From contig CANLLN010000022.1 of assembly GCA_947491945.1 (NCBI GenBank), positions 1 to 64,000 of the forward strand: DNA of 64,000 nucleotides, given 5' to 3'. Under the pieces are notes generated by a model. It saw nothing but the letters and a program-made list of their open reading frames with translations. It was not told the DNA's origin and did no database searches. Numbering within the stretch: position 1 is the first letter of the stretch; each line of letters opens with the position of its first letter. Positions 1-7,886 of the stretch are shown piece after piece. The translations under genes were made by a program, and so were the position numbers. This DNA comes from an uncultured Carboxylicivirga sp. GTDB lineage: Bacteria > Bacteroidota > Bacteroidia > Bacteroidales > Marinilabiliaceae.

Positions 1-70
1 TTCCGAACAGAGAAGTTAAGCCCGATAGCGCCGATGGTACTGCGTAGAAGTGGGAGAGTAGGTCGCCGCC
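1..70 (+). rRNA. rrf: 5S ribosomal RNA, 3' part
   Basis: The window opens inside a 5S rRNA. The stretch carries the typical 3' half, with the CCGAACAGAGAAGTTAAGCCC core and the terminal GGGAGAGTAGGTCGCCGCC. The 5' part, and presumably the 16S and 23S genes, lie upstream of the window. A hairpin with a T-run follows at 82-117, so this is the end of the rRNA operon. Confidence 0.93.
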
Positions 71-81
71 TTTTTTTAGAG

Positions 82-117
82 AAACCTCTTATTCAGAAAT
101 GAGTAAGAGGTTTTTTG
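82..117 (+). terminator. rRNA operon terminator
   Basis: A 9-bp stem AACCTCTTA / TAAGAGGTT (83-91 with 104-112) is followed directly by six Ts. It sits just after the 5S rRNA and is a standard intrinsic terminator. Confidence 0.85.
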
Positions 118-448
118 CGTTTAGGAAGTTGGGTGGAATTCTGAGGAGTTGAACTGATGAATTGGTGAATCGGAAAACTGGGATCCGTTGCTACCAAATA
201 CCGCTGTAATCCCATCCTACCGTCTTCTGCGGTGTACTACACCTGCCTTCAAAGGTAGTGAGAAGAATTTCATGGTGTGTTTTGAACGTCATCATCTAAA
301 TAAGCTAATAGCTATCAGCTAGAGGCTATCAGCTTAAAAGCAAGATATACCTGTTAAAGCTGATAGCCTTTACTATTTTAAGGTTTAGGGCTGGCTCTGA
401 ATACTGCTTGAAATGGTGAGTTTATTTTTATTGATTCCAAATAAAAAT
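118..448. other. intergenic region with inverted repeat
   Basis: There is no convincing gene between the rRNA terminator and the hemerythrin-like gene. The only structure seen is around 311-368. GCTATCAGCT occurs twice (311-320 and 325-334), and GGCTATCAGCTT (324-335) is matched by its perfect reverse complement at 357-368, giving a 12-bp stem. Fourteen bases of this motif recur at 18626-18639. Confidence 0.6.
324..368. repeat. 12-bp inverted repeat GGCTATCAGCTT
   Basis: The arms at 324-335 and 357-368 are perfectly complementary with a 21-base loop. No T-run follows, so a terminator role is not indicated. A further direct copy of GCTATCAGCT lies just upstream at 311-320. It may be the remnant of a dispersed intergenic repeat. 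Confidence 0.55.
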
Positions 449-456
449 TATCTTTG
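431..456 (+). promoter_or_regulatory. promoter of hemerythrin-like gene
   Basis: TATCTTTG at 449-456 matches the Bacteroidota -7 box TAnnTTTG. A TTG at 431-433 could serve as the -33 element, although its 15-base spacing is shorter than usual. The -7 box covers an in-frame TTG codon at 454, so translation must begin downstream, most likely at the ATG at 475. Confidence 0.5.
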
Positions 457-474
457 CCCGTAAATATAATTGAT

Positions 475-1197
475 ATGCATATTACCAGTGAGATGAAAAT
501 GGTCGATGTGGTGCAACACGATATACAGCTGCTGGCCGTTATACAGCGTTTTGAAATACCCCTGGGTTTTAAAGAGAGAACGGTTAGCGAGGTATGCCAC
601 TCACATAACGTTGATGTTAATTTTTTTCTGCTGATTGCTAATTCTTTCCATGATAAAGAATTTTTAGATTGGAATAAATTCAAGGCCTTCCCGGTTGAAT
701 GGATGATTACCTACCTAAGAAATGCTCATAAATGCTATGTGCATTATCGAATACCAGAGATAGAGCGTCAAATTAAGAATTTTGAGCGTCAGGTGGATAC
801 CAACGAGCAGAACGTGGTTTTGCTATTAAATTTCTTTCGAAAATATATAACAGAGTTCAATACGCACATTGATCAGGAGGAGGTTAAAGTCTTCCCATAT
901 ATTTTGTCATTAAATAATGCCTTAAATACCGGAGACCGTGCCAAGGCGCGTTTGGAACATCCACTAATGGTTCAATTTCAGGAGGAGCACAGTAATATCG
1001 AAGAGTCTTTGTTTGATTTGAAAAGTATTTTGCTAAAATATCTGCCCCCACCTGTTAATAACTGCTTATATAATAATCTTGTGTTTGATATTTTTCGCCT
1101 GGAGCGTGACCTAATGGATCATGCCGAGCTGGAAGAGTCGGTGCTGTATCCCTGGGTAAGGGATATGGAGGAGAAATTAATGTCAAAGTCTAAATAA
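475..1197 (+). CDS. hemerythrin-like di-iron protein (RIC/YtfE type)
   Basis: This 240-residue cytoplasmic protein has two parts. The first ~65 residues resemble the short helical domain that precedes hemerythrin in RIC/ScdA-type iron-sulfur repair proteins (motif TVSEVCHSHNVDV). The rest is a four-helix hemerythrin-like fold with the expected ligands in order: AHKCYVHY, THIDQEEVKVFPY, EEHSNIEE and DHAELEESVLYPW. Related proteins bind a di-iron centre and take part in responses to oxygen, nitric oxide or iron-sulfur damage. The ATG at 475 is chosen because the in-frame TTG at 454 lies inside the promoter box. The next gene starts 5 bases after the stop and encodes a LuxR-type regulator, so the two are probably co-transcribed and linked in function. 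The family call is firm; the exact role is inferred. Confidence 0.85.
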   Translation: MHITSEMKMVDVVQHDIQLLAVIQRFEIPLGFKERTVSEVCHSHNVDVNFFLLIANSFHDKEFLDWNKFKAFPVEWMITYLRNAHKCYVHYRIPEIERQIKNFERQVDTNEQNVVLLLNFFRKYITEFNTHIDQEEVKVFPYILSLNNALNTGDRAKARLEHPLMVQFQEEHSNIEESLFDLKSILLKYLPPPVNNCLYNNLVFDIFRLERDLMDHAELEESVLYPWVRDMEEKLMSKSK

Positions 1198-1202
1198 GCG
1201 TG

Positions 1203-1778
1203 ATGATTAAAGTACTAATTGCCGAGCAGTCACATGTTATTGGTGTGGGATTAATTGAGCTTATTAAAAAGTTTCAAGATATATCAGGGGTTAAGATGAT
1301 TGGCAGGGATGAAGATTGCTGTGATATTGTAAAAGATTTTGACCCAGATCTTTTAATGATTAATACCAATTATCTCGATCCTGAGAAAATGCATTCTTTG
1401 GTGGAGGCGAAAAGAAATGAGGCGGTGCTTATCTATGTTTTTAATTCATTCTTACCACTCGATGCCCCCGATAATCATCTTTCTATTGTGGACACAAAAG
1501 CATCTATACATAGCAAGCTGCAGGCGGCTATGGTAAAGGTAAAGAGAGGTAGTAAGGAGAATGACACGGAAGAGTTGAGTCCTCGAGAGCGTTCTATCCT
1601 TAAAGGGGTGGCTTTGGGCTTAACCAATAAAGAAATCGCAGATAAAACGTATATTAGTATCCATACTGTTATCTCCCATCGCAAGAATATAACACGTAAA
1701 TTGGGGATTAAAACAGTATCGGGTTTAACGGTTTATGCGATTCTGAATAATATTATTCAGATGGATGATATTACATAG
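1203..1778 (+). CDS. LuxR-type regulator with degenerate receiver domain
   Basis: This 191-residue protein looks like a NarL/FixJ-type response regulator. The N-terminal ~115 residues follow the receiver pattern, but the acidic pair at the end of strand 1 reads E8-Q9 and the phospho-acceptor position carries N54 (context DLLMINTNYL) instead of aspartate. It is therefore unlikely to be phosphorylated in the usual way. The C-terminal ~65 residues are a well-kept LuxR helix-turn-helix (LSPRERSILKGVALGLTNKE, then a recognition helix near TVISHRKNITRKLGI). It follows the hemerythrin-like gene after 5 bases. A redox- or NO-responsive switch in which the hemerythrin protein signals to this pseudo-receiver is plausible but not shown. 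ATG 1203 is preferred to GTG 1200. Confidence 0.85.
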   Translation: MIKVLIAEQSHVIGVGLIELIKKFQDISGVKMIGRDEDCCDIVKDFDPDLLMINTNYLDPEKMHSLVEAKRNEAVLIYVFNSFLPLDAPDNHLSIVDTKASIHSKLQAAMVKVKRGSKENDTEELSPRERSILKGVALGLTNKEIADKTYISIHTVISHRKNITRKLGIKTVSGLTVYAILNNIIQMDDIT

Positions 1779-1779
1779 T

Positions 1780-2169
1780 ATGCAAAAGACAAATTCTTCA
1801 CACTTTGGGCAAGCAGATTTTTTTGTAGAACGTCTGTTGGCAGCTATTATTGATACTAGCCTAGTGTTGGGCCTATCTTTATTTCCACGTATAGGTTGGC
1901 TGTTTGGCCTTATCTATTTCCTTTTTAAAGATTGTCTGCCCTTTTTGAAGGGGCAGAGCTTTGGTCGTCGGCTCTTTCATCTCAAAGTGGTTAGTATTGC
2001 CGATCAGCAGAACTTGGTGGGAAAGCCCGATAAGGCTATGATTCGCCAAATTATACTTCTAATTCCTGTACTTAATCTTATTGAGTTGTATCTTTTTTGT
2101 TTCACTAATATTCGGCTGGGAGCAAAGTGGTCCGATACAAAGGTTATTAAGGATCAATCGGCTTTATAG
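1780..2169 (+). CDS. RDD family membrane protein
   Basis: This small integral membrane protein of about 129 residues has the RDD pattern: an arginine in the first helix region (FFVERLLAAIIDTSLVLG), hydrophobic segments near residues 18-55, and a C-terminal segment around residues 90-110 (IRQIILLIPVLNLIELYLF). RDD proteins are of uncertain function; some may be ion or small-molecule transporters. The start at 1780 leaves one base after the regulator stop; ATG 1765 would overlap that gene by 14 bases. It is probably the last gene of the hemerythrin-regulator transcript. Its 3' end overlaps the convergent histidine kinase gene by 16 bases. Confidence 0.75.
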   Translation: MQKTNSSHFGQADFFVERLLAAIIDTSLVLGLSLFPRIGWLFGLIYFLFKDCLPFLKGQSFGRRLFHLKVVSIADQQNLVGKPDKAMIRQIILLIPVLNLIELYLFCFTNIRLGAKWSDTKVIKDQSAL

Positions 2170-5100
2170 AGTGGCAGCGCCATAAAAAAGGTAGTTCCTA
2201 CATTAGGAGTTGTATCAAACCATATTTTGCCATTACTATTTGTGATAATATTTTTGGTAATGGCCAAGCCTAAGCCCATACCTCCCGATTTAGTGGTGAA
2301 GTTGGGGGTGAATATTTTGTCTTTTACCTCGTTGCTTATGCCACGACCGTTATCTGATATGGTTATTTTTATGCTCGTTTCATCGCGTGAGGTAGTGATA
2401 CGAATCTGTCCTGTTCGATCGATAGGGATGGACTGAACAGCATTCTTAATTATATTATTAAACACACTTACCATTTGGTCAGGATCGGCAAAAACATAGA
2501 CCGGACTTTCCTGTATGTCGAGTGTAAACTGTACGTTTGTTTCTGACTTTTCAAAAAATGCAGTGGCGCTTCGTACTTTTTCAATAATATTAACCCTTGT
2601 GCGCTGTGCTTGAGGCATTCTGGCAAAATCAGAAAATTCATTGGCAATTACATGCAGTTGGTCTATTTGTTCAATCAGTGTTTTTGATATGCGTTTAAGG
2701 TATGATTCAAAGTCTTCACTTTTACTTTCCCATGCTTTATTCAAAAATTGCACATTGAGCTTCATGGGGGTAAGTGGGTTTTTAATTTCATGGGCAATCT
2801 GTTTGGCCATCTCGCGCCAGGCCATCTCACGCTCTGATCGTGCCAGTTTTTCAGCGCTCTCCGATATTTCGTCAACCATACGGTTATATTCCTTCACCAG
2901 CCGTCCTACTTCATCGTTGCCTTTGTAGCCAATTTTTTGATTGAGTTTATCGATGCGTATGCGTGCCAGTCGTTCCTGGATAAGGGACAAAGGGCGTGTT
3001 ATGCGTCGTGATATGAGGACGGCTACGCCAGTGGCAAATAGGATAAATAACAGATAAGCGTTGATAACAGCTACTATTAGCGAAGAAATTTCTGATTTAA
3101 GTTCGTTGTTACCCACAAAATAAGGTAGGTTCAAATAGGCTAGTACTTCACGCTCGTAGTTATAAATGGGTACATAAGCCGACGTAAAATGAAGATTTCC
3201 GATGTATTCATCATGAATGTATTCGGCATGCTGTTTATGAGCAAGTCTGTAATATGCCTTCGTATTCATCATTTGGCCACTTAGCCCCTGCTCATATAAT
3301 TCGGGTCGTGATGTGGCCAGCAGTTGCCCTTTTGTGGAATAAAGGTTAATGTCGGAATAAAAAACATTTGAAAATTTTTGCATCAGATATTGCAGATAAT
3401 CGTGCATACTATCATCCAACTCGGGTTCATTCACGATTTTCTGCTCCATCTCCTGAAGCACTGATTTGATACGCTGCGAAAGCATCTGGTTATTTTTCTG
3501 TTTAAACTGATGAATGGAATAATAAACTGAGCTAATGCCCATTACCAAAAGGATGAACACGATGAGACTTACGAAAGCGATCTGAATTTTTTCTTGTATT
3601 GAAAGGTTTAGTGAAGTGTTTTTATGTCGTCGGGTGATATAGAAGATAAAGGCGGTGAGGATAAAAAATAACAATGCAAAGGTTGAGAATGACATCAGTA
3701 GGTAGATGGGCTTCATCTCGGGTCTACTCAGTGTGAGTGTTGTACTTTCATTTAACTGATAGGTGAGGTGCACCACTTTCTCATCGCGTACGCTTACCTT
3801 TTCGCCTATCGGAGGTGTTGCCATGGGCCATCTGATAGGATAACGATAATCGCCATATTGCTTCACCAGTTTCTTATCGATGTATTTGGCAAACGAGTAG
3901 CTTTTATAGGTAGCATTGCTAATTTGTTCTGTCTGATTTTGTAATAGCTCAGGGTAACCCAAGCCTGTAAAAACGGGTGTGGAGTTTATTTCGCAGTAAA
4001 GGGTAATGGCTTTATGGTCATCTTCTTCAAAGTAAGGTATTCGGGCAAAGTAACTGACTTGTCCGTTTTTGTTATCCAAAAAATAAATATTGTCGCAGGA
4101 AGAAACCGGTGTACCCTGCAGATGGATCAATTCATCGAAATACTCGTAGCAATTGGTGGTTATATTTTCCGACTCGATGTAGAGGGGGGCAGAGGGCCAG
4201 CACAAAACCACCTCCAGATCGTAGCGTTTCCAATAGCCATAAAAGTAGTTTTTCTTTAAATATTCGCTTATGCTGGCATCATCAATGTCGGGCTGCAGCA
4301 ATAATTCAAAGAGTTTTTCATCATTTTTCAGCTTCTCCTCAATGTCATCCAGATACATCTCAGCCACGGGGTCTGACTCACGTGTCAGTTGAAATGAAAG
4401 GTTTTCGATCAGTAATGTGCGGTTTTCTTCTTCTTTGTCGAAGTTGTAAAGATGAAGCAGGGTAACAATGTATAAGGAGCTGATGAAGATAACCCAGATA
4501 AAGGAGCCGTAGGTAATGCCATCGCCCATATTGCGCTGTGCCTTATACAGAATGGCGGCAATGGTGGCAAACGCAAGAAAATTAAAGAAGTGCAATGGAT
4601 AACCAGCGAGGTATCCGATGCTCCAAAGAAGGGCAAAAGCAAAGCCGGCGATACTTAAAAATCTCAAAAGACTAAAATGCTCCTTGATCAGCACCACAAA
4701 GCGCTCTGTAATAAATATTGTCGCAGTGAAAGAACTGCACAGGATAAAGGTTTTATAAAGGGCAATGGCATTCAGGTCGGCGATGTTAAAGAAAACAGAT
4801 GCCTGGGAAGAGTTATTAACAAGGAGTTTGATGAGTTCATGAGCCACCTGAAATAAGAGGATGATAAGTCCAAGGCGCAGGCCTAGAAAAATGAGATTTC
4901 CATTGCGATGAGTACTTTGGGACGTTAGGAAGCGGGGTGTTTTATAATAACGGTAAAAGCAGAAGGCGTATGTGAGAAAAAATACGGATGAAATGAGTAA
5001 GCTACTCAAAGATGGCAGCCACTCAGAAGCCGCGAATGTGAAAGGGGAAAACAGAGGGTGATGATAAAAATCGGGGGGAACGGTATAGTGGGTAAGTAAA

Positions 5101-5840
5101 AAACTTAGTATCATATAGTAGAAGCCAATGAGCACTAGAAGACGATTACTCCAGGCTTTCTCCCGATACTTCTCCATCAGTTTAATGGCCAGCATTGCCA
5201 GCAGGGTAAAACTGATTAGGTAAAGGATATATGTAGCCACACTAATGGGTGATATAACCTCGTGATCTTCGTATTTTAAAGATAATAGGTAGTTGTTATT
5301 AATATCTTTTACGGTATATTCCGAGCAAGTGTCATCAACGATTATAGCGGGATGATGAGTGATTTTGAAGCAGGAGGCAAAGCGGTTTCTTAAAAAGCGA
5401 TTTTCATACAAGTACTCTTCTTTAATCAGACTTATGGCTACCAGGGTATGCTGATTTACCTTCACCTGTTGTCGCAGATACCATCCGTTGTCAAGTTGAA
5501 CCAGTGCCGGACCAGTGTTGATGGACTTTGTGAGAGGTACGGTGTGGTTCGACCAGGCTATCAGCTCATCATCATCGAAAAGGTAGTAGTTAAAATCGTC
5601 CTGTGCCAGTGAGTCCATGGAAGCCCACCTGCTATCCTGGGTCCAAAGCAAGCTGTCCTGTAAAGTGGCAAGTGCATCACTGAGCCCTCTTTGCTTTTCC
5701 AATATTGTCTGTTGTATTGAGTGGGTATCGGCCGAATGACTGAAGTCGTGGTCGAAAGTATACTCAATAAGTTTACCCAGGAGTATTAATATTAGGGCAA
5801 CAAGCAGTGAGGAGAGCAGTTTAGGACGACGATGCGGCAT
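2154..5840 (-). CDS. large multi-domain membrane sensor histidine kinase
   Basis: At 1228 residues this is far larger than a typical kinase. The predicted order is: TM helix ~7-27; extracytoplasmic segment to ~195; a block of several TM helices ~200-480; a second extracytoplasmic segment ~490-705; TM helices ~708-735 and ~745-775; a third extracytoplasmic segment; TM ~915-940; HAMP ~940-995; HisKA with H-box AKQIAHEIKNPLTPMKLN near residue 1013; and a HATPase_c domain with NNIIKNAVQSI, DNGRGI and GGMGLGLAI. The kinase core resembles NtrY-like enzymes. No response regulator is adjacent, so the partner is unknown. rlmH lies 50 bases upstream on the same strand and may share a transcript. Confidence 0.88.
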   Translation of the reverse strand: MPHRRPKLLSSLLVALILILLGKLIEYTFDHDFSHSADTHSIQQTILEKQRGLSDALATLQDSLLWTQDSRWASMDSLAQDDFNYYLFDDDELIAWSNHTVPLTKSINTGPALVQLDNGWYLRQQVKVNQHTLVAISLIKEEYLYENRFLRNRFASCFKITHHPAIIVDDTCSEYTVKDINNNYLLSLKYEDHEVISPISVATYILYLISFTLLAMLAIKLMEKYREKAWSNRLLVLIGFYYMILSFLLTHYTVPPDFYHHPLFSPFTFAASEWLPSLSSLLISSVFFLTYAFCFYRYYKTPRFLTSQSTHRNGNLIFLGLRLGLIILLFQVAHELIKLLVNNSSQASVFFNIADLNAIALYKTFILCSSFTATIFITERFVVLIKEHFSLLRFLSIAGFAFALLWSIGYLAGYPLHFFNFLAFATIAAILYKAQRNMGDGITYGSFIWVIFISSLYIVTLLHLYNFDKEEENRTLLIENLSFQLTRESDPVAEMYLDDIEEKLKNDEKLFELLLQPDIDDASISEYLKKNYFYGYWKRYDLEVVLCWPSAPLYIESENITTNCYEYFDELIHLQGTPVSSCDNIYFLDNKNGQVSYFARIPYFEEDDHKAITLYCEINSTPVFTGLGYPELLQNQTEQISNATYKSYSFAKYIDKKLVKQYGDYRYPIRWPMATPPIGEKVSVRDEKVVHLTYQLNESTTLTLSRPEMKPIYLLMSFSTFALLFFILTAFIFYITRRHKNTSLNLSIQEKIQIAFVSLIVFILLVMGISSVYYSIHQFKQKNNQMLSQRIKSVLQEMEQKIVNEPELDDSMHDYLQYLMQKFSNVFYSDINLYSTKGQLLATSRPELYEQGLSGQMMNTKAYYRLAHKQHAEYIHDEYIGNLHFTSAYVPIYNYEREVLAYLNLPYFVGNNELKSEISSLIVAVINAYLLFILFATGVAVLISRRITRPLSLIQERLARIRIDKLNQKIGYKGNDEVGRLVKEYNRMVDEISESAEKLARSEREMAWREMAKQIAHEIKNPLTPMKLNVQFLNKAWESKSEDFESYLKRISKTLIEQIDQLHVIANEFSDFARMPQAQRTRVNIIEKVRSATAFFEKSETNVQFTLDIQESPVYVFADPDQMVSVFNNIIKNAVQSIPIDRTGQIRITTSRDETSIKITISDNGRGISNEVKDKIFTPNFTTKSGGMGLGLAITKNIITNSNGKIWFDTTPNVGTTFFMALPLYKAD

Positions 5841-5890
5841 ACAATAAACATTTTAATTATTTAAAGATAGCAAAAATCAGCACCCGTTCT

Positions 5891-6364
5891 TTATTGGTGG
5901 TGATAAGGTTCATTTTTTAGGATGGTCATGGCACGATACAGCTGCTCGGCAAAAATAAGTCGCACCATTTGATGGGAATAGGTCATTTTTGATAGGCTAA
6001 TTTTTGCATTGGCCCGGGCGTATATCGCATCGGAAAATCCATAGGGGCCCCCAATCACAAAAACGAGACGCTTTAGGCCGGCCACCATTCTTTTTTCAAT
6101 CATCTTTGAAAAGCCCACCGAGGTAAAGTCCTTCCCATTCTCATCGAGCAGCACCAGATAATCGCCGGCATGAAAGGCATTGATCAGCAATTCACCTTCC
6201 TTGCTTTTTTGTTGCTCGGCCGATAGGTTTTTGGTTTTTTTGAGGTCGGGGATCACTTGCATTTCATAGGGTAGATAATGCTTAAGGCGCTGTTCGTATT
6301 TCTCTATGCCCGTGCGTAAATAGGCTTCATCTGTTTTTCCAATTACCAGTAATACAACTTTCAT
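5891..6364 (-). CDS. rlmH: 23S rRNA (pseudouridine-1915-N3)-methyltransferase RlmH
   Basis: This 157-residue protein has the length and hallmarks of the SPOUT-class RlmH enzyme. The FVIGGPYGF loop lies in the knotted SAM-binding region, SLSKMTYSHQMVRLIFAEQL is the conserved dimer and knot segment, and the C-terminus ends in YHHQ. The enzyme methylates pseudouridine 1915 in helix 69 of 23S rRNA. It starts at the ATG at 6362-6364 and lies just upstream of the large histidine kinase on the same strand. Confidence 0.95.
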   Translation of the reverse strand: MKVVLLVIGKTDEAYLRTGIEKYEQRLKHYLPYEMQVIPDLKKTKNLSAEQQKSKEGELLINAFHAGDYLVLLDENGKDFTSVGFSKMIEKRMVAGLKRLVFVIGGPYGFSDAIYARANAKISLSKMTYSHQMVRLIFAEQLYRAMTILKNEPYHHQ

Positions 6365-6434
6365 CTGTGTACACAGTTTTGTTTATCAATAATAAATAAA
6401 ATCCTAAAAATGTAGTTTAATTGAGCTAAACCTC

Positions 6435-6442
6435 TATTTTTG
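6435..6442 (+). promoter_or_regulatory. -7 box upstream of DUF4783-nadC
   Basis: TATTTTTG at 6435-6442 fits TAnnTTTG. It would place transcription start about 130 bases before the DUF4783 gene, giving a long leader. No good -33 box is seen, so the call is tentative. Confidence 0.35.
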
Positions 6443-6576
6443 TTGTAAAAGTAATGAGCGATTATTGAAATCGGCATTAATTGCAGCGTAATGTGTTCAT
6501 CAGTTCTTAAATTATCGTTTTAATGGATTGTTGGGCGTGATATTTGTAAGAGTTTTTAGCTGTCAAATTTTGTACC

Positions 6577-6978
6577 ATGACAAATAGCAAATACATATTT
6601 ACCATACTAAGCGTACTTGTTTTTTCAAGTATGGTGGTAAGTGCTCAGCAAACCGCTGCTCTTCCAAGTGGCACCATTATGGCGATGAAAAAAAGCGATG
6701 CAGAAACCATTGCGGCTTCGTTTAATGATCGTATCGAGATAATTCTGCCCAATAAAACGGCTATTTATAGTCAGAAACAGGCCGAGATGGTGCTCAAGAA
6801 TTTCTTTGATAATCATACTATCACTGAATTTCAATTGGTTCACCAGGGAAAAAAAGATAATGCTTCCTATGCCATTGCTAACTACTTTGCTGCTGATGGG
6901 CGATATCGTTTTACTTTTTTAACTAAGCAAAAGCAAGGGAAAATATATATTCATCAGATTAGAATAGAAAAACAATGA
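6577..6978 (+). CDS. DUF4783 family secreted protein
   Basis: This 133-residue protein begins with a signal peptide (MTNSKYIFTILSVLVFSSMVVSAQ, cleavage after SAQ). The mature part contains SFNDRIEIILPNKTAIYSQKQA followed by a compact alpha/beta domain. It matches DUF4783, an NTF2-like family common in Bacteroidota and of unknown function. The stop overlaps the nadC start in an ATGA arrangement, so the two genes are translationally coupled. This neighbourhood does not reveal what it does. Confidence 0.82.
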   Translation: MTNSKYIFTILSVLVFSSMVVSAQQTAALPSGTIMAMKKSDAETIAASFNDRIEIILPNKTAIYSQKQAEMVLKNFFDNHTITEFQLVHQGKKDNASYAIANYFAADGRYRFTFLTKQKQGKIYIHQIRIEKQ

Positions 6979-7823
6979 TTGAGCAGCTCATTGATCAATT
7001 AATTGATACAGCCATTCGCGAAGATATTGGCGATGGCGATCACTCTTCACAGTCGTGCATACCGGCCGGGGCACAGGGTAAAATGTACTTATTAGTAAAG
7101 GAAGATGGAGTATTGGCCGGCGTAGAAATGGCAAAGCGCATTTTTGCAAGGATAGATCCTGCCATTGTGCTTGATGTGCATATTAACGATGGTAGCAAGG
7201 TAAAGCAGGGCGATATTGTGTTGCATGCAAGTGGTAAAGTATGGTCTTTGCTTCAGGCCGAGCGACTGGTTTTGAATGTGATGCAACGCATGAGTGGCAT
7301 TGCTACCTGCACCGCCAGCTATGTAAAACGCCTCGAAGGTACTGGCACACGGGTGCTCGATACCCGTAAAACCACGCCGGGAATGCGTTATTTGGAGAAG
7401 GAGGCCGTTCGATTGGGTGGTGGCGTTAACCATCGCATGGGTCTTTATGATATGGTGATGCTGAAGGATAACCATATTGATTTTGCCGGGGGTATTGAGA
7501 ACGCTGTGCAACAGGTTAAAAGCTATTTAAAAGAAAAGGGTAAAGACCTAAAAATAGAGGTAGAGGTGCGTAACTGGGACGAGCTGGAAGAAGTGATGCG
7601 CGTAGGTGGTATTCATCGTATTATGCTCGATAATTTTACGGTGGCTGATACGCGTCGTGCTGTTGATTTTATTGGCGGCAAGTTTGAAACTGAGTCGTCA
7701 GGAGGCATTACAATGGATACCTTGCGCGACTATGCTGAGTGTGGTGTAGACTATATTTCGGTAGGGGCGCTTACCCATCATATCAAAAGTCTCGACCTGA
7801 GCCTTAAGGCCATGGATGAATAG
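6975..7823 (+). CDS. nadC: nicotinate-nucleotide pyrophosphorylase (carboxylating)
   Basis: This 282-residue type II phosphoribosyltransferase converts quinolinate and PRPP to nicotinate mononucleotide in NAD synthesis. Diagnostic motifs are NVMQRMSGIAT, the DTRKTTPGMR loop, the KEAVRLGGGVNHRMGLYDMVMLKDNH segment (shown here in name only as the KxxxRxGGG...HR...LKDNH signature), and SSGGITMDTLRDYAECGVDYIS at the C-terminal barrel end. No nadA or nadB is seen nearby. The gene overlaps DUF4783 by 4 bases and ends before a strong bidirectional hairpin. Confidence 0.95.
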   Translation: MIEQLIDQLIDTAIREDIGDGDHSSQSCIPAGAQGKMYLLVKEDGVLAGVEMAKRIFARIDPAIVLDVHINDGSKVKQGDIVLHASGKVWSLLQAERLVLNVMQRMSGIATCTASYVKRLEGTGTRVLDTRKTTPGMRYLEKEAVRLGGGVNHRMGLYDMVMLKDNHIDFAGGIENAVQQVKSYLKEKGKDLKIEVEVRNWDELEEVMRVGGIHRIMLDNFTVADTRRAVDFIGGKFETESSGGITMDTLRDYAECGVDYISVGALTHHIKSLDLSLKAMDE

Positions 7824-7847
7824 AAAAATGCAAGTGGATATAAAGCT

Positions 7848-7886
7848 AAAGGCCCCGAATGGTTTCGTTCGGGGCCTTTGGTTTTA
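7848..7886. terminator. bidirectional terminator between nadC and the transglutaminase gene
   Basis: A 12-bp stem AAAGGCCCCGAA / TTCGGGGCCTTT (7848-7859 with 7868-7879) has an 8-base loop. T-rich sequence follows on the plus strand and A-rich sequence precedes it, so it can serve both convergent genes. Confidence 0.8.

Noticed and set aside
454-474. Upstream TTG start for the hemerythrin-like gene
   Set aside because: The TTG falls inside the TATCTTTG promoter box, so it would not be in the transcript; ATG 475 is used.
4014-4465. Plus-strand open frames of 81 and 118 residues inside the histidine kinase gene
   Set aside because: They are antisense shadows of a well-supported kinase coding frame.
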